Source: an uncultured Campylobacter sp. (GTDB taxonomy: Bacteria > Campylobacterota > Campylobacteria > Campylobacterales > Campylobacteraceae). From it: 13,842 nt of DNA. A model generated the notes under the pieces. That model was not told the DNA's origin, did not search any database, and saw nothing but the letters and a program-made list of their open reading frames with translations. The stretch covers positions 1-13,842 of the forward strand of contig NZ_CALHHT010000006.1 of NCBI RefSeq assembly GCF_938031315.1, written 5' to 3'. Shown here piece by piece: positions 13,173 to 13,842 of this stretch. The translations under genes were made by a program, and so were the position numbers. The stretch's first letter is position 1, and each line of letters starts with the position of its first letter.

Positions 13173-13842
13173 TCACTCCTCAGGCACGCAAATTTCGCCG
13201 CGCCGCATAGCTTTTACCGTGTAAAAGCCCACGATACCTATAAAAACACACAAGATGGCAAAACCTGCAACTCCCGCAAACAAGAAAAATTTGATCCCGT
13301 TAAACTCAAACGCTCGTAAAAACGCGATGCTAGCCGCAGCCGTCGGGAAGGTAAACGCCCACCACGAGAGGAAAAATTTAAGCCGCAAAAAGCTTTTAAA
13401 CATAAAAAGGATGAGAAGCGCGAAAAATAGCGTGACGTAGAGCATGATCTTTGCCGTCACGTCAAAGCCGCCGGTGAGTTTGACGTAGTCTAAAAACGCC
13501 ATCGCAGGCGGCGCGATCACGATAAAAAGCGTCGGGATAAATTTCTGCGGCATCTGATCGTGAAAGATGATGCGGTAAAACAAAACCGCAAAAAGCACGG
13601 GCCAAAAAAATATCCCGATCGCAAAGTAATACCACGCAAGCTCGCTCGCGGCGGGCGCTGCAAGCGGGACAAAGAGATTGCCCACGATCGGGATGAACCA
13701 CGCGGGGTTTGAGTGCGCGATCTGGACGTTATTTTTGATCCAAAAAGACACGACGTGCAGCGTAATAAAGGTCTGAAACACGACGCCCACGCAAAAAAGC
13801 GTGTCATAAACGGGTGCGAAGTCCCGCCAGAGCGAGGCGACC
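13173..13842 (-). CDS. TehA/SLAC1-family (TDT) transporter, partial (N-terminus beyond window)
   Basis: The frame is open to the right edge of the window and ends at TGA 13173-13175, giving the C-terminal 222 residues of a protein usually 310-370 long. It is very hydrophobic with about six visible membrane helices. HSNPAWFIPIVGNLFVPLA and the helix ELAWYYFAIGIFFWPVLFAVLFYRIIF are typical of the tellurite-resistance/dicarboxylate transporter (TDT) family, which includes TehA and SLAC1 anion channels. A GTG at 13790 could be taken as a start, but the upstream codons (SLWRDFAPVYDTLFC) continue the same helix, so it is internal. The cytoplasmic tail is short (KAMRRGEICVPEE). The substrate is unclear: anions, C4-dicarboxylates, sulfite and tellurite have all been linked to family members. 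Confidence 0.85.
   Translation of the reverse strand, partial: VASLWRDFAPVYDTLFCVGVVFQTFITLHVVSFWIKNNVQIAHSNPAWFIPIVGNLFVPLAAPAASELAWYYFAIGIFFWPVLFAVLFYRIIFHDQMPQKFIPTLFIVIAPPAMAFLDYVKLTGGFDVTAKIMLYVTLFFALLILFMFKSFLRLKFFLSWWAFTFPTAAASIAFLRAFEFNGIKFFLFAGVAGFAILCVFIGIVGFYTVKAMRRGEICVPEE

Noticed and set aside
13128..13440. Plus-strand open frames of 63 and 61 residues
   Set aside because: They are antisense to the transporter gene and rich in Lys/Arg/Asn without recognisable features.
13788..13790. GTG as the start of the TehA-like transporter
   Set aside because: No ribosome site precedes it, and the upstream in-frame codons continue a plausible helix to the window edge, so the gene is cut by the window.

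Overview
The window looks like chromosome from a Campylobacterota bacterium, most likely one of the higher-GC, mainly oral Campylobacter species (the C. gracilis / showae / rectus / curvus type). This is inferred from the gene content (a selenocysteine-containing periplasmic formate dehydrogenase with a TorD-like chaperone and a small Tat-signal protein beside it), from intergenic DNA full of TATAAT-like boxes, and from very frequent AAATTT-centred words in otherwise moderately GC-rich genes. The species cannot be fixed by eye.

Layout. Positions 1-844 (minus) hold the N-terminal 281 residues of SelA, the enzyme that makes selenocysteinyl-tRNA. Positions 1022-3211 (minus) encode an autotransporter with a beta-helical passenger. 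A divergent promoter region with two good dyads separates it from the formate dehydrogenase (FDH) region. That region runs on the plus strand: a 560-residue four-cluster Fe-S protein with a cysteine-knuckle tail (3450-5132), a TorD-like chaperone carrying a 9-residue tandem-repeat insert (5132-6001), an intrinsic terminator, a fresh promoter, a 65-residue Tat-signal protein (6254-6451), fdhA (6462-9383) and fdhB (9393-9950), closed by hairpin terminators. fdhA has an in-frame TGA at codon 180 followed by a bSECIS-like hairpin, so it reads as one 973-residue selenoprotein rather than two ORFs. The usual membrane cytochrome b subunit (fdhC) is not present.

Downstream are a TraT-like lipoprotein (10189-10806), a PH-like membrane protein with a long low-complexity tail (10803-11729), a LysE/ArgO-type exporter (11740-12369) and an unrecognised cytosolic protein (12409-12897), closely spaced and in the same direction. 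A convergent intergenic region with mutually exclusive hairpins follows. The window ends inside a TehA/SLAC1-type transporter on the minus strand (13173-13842).

How they work together: SelA supplies Sec-tRNA for FdhA. The TorD-like protein is expected to chaperone the Tat-exported FdhA. FdhA oxidises formate in the periplasm and passes electrons through FdhB to a membrane partner not encoded here. The Fe-S protein upstream is probably an FDH accessory factor, inferred only from its position. The most unusual sequence feature is a low-complexity composition built from AAAATT(T/C) words (residue pairs NF, NS, NL). It appears as an insert in the chaperone, as half of the PH-like protein, and possibly as an insert in SelA. 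No tRNA, rRNA, insertion sequence or CRISPR array was seen, and no gene-free stretch exceeds 300 bases.
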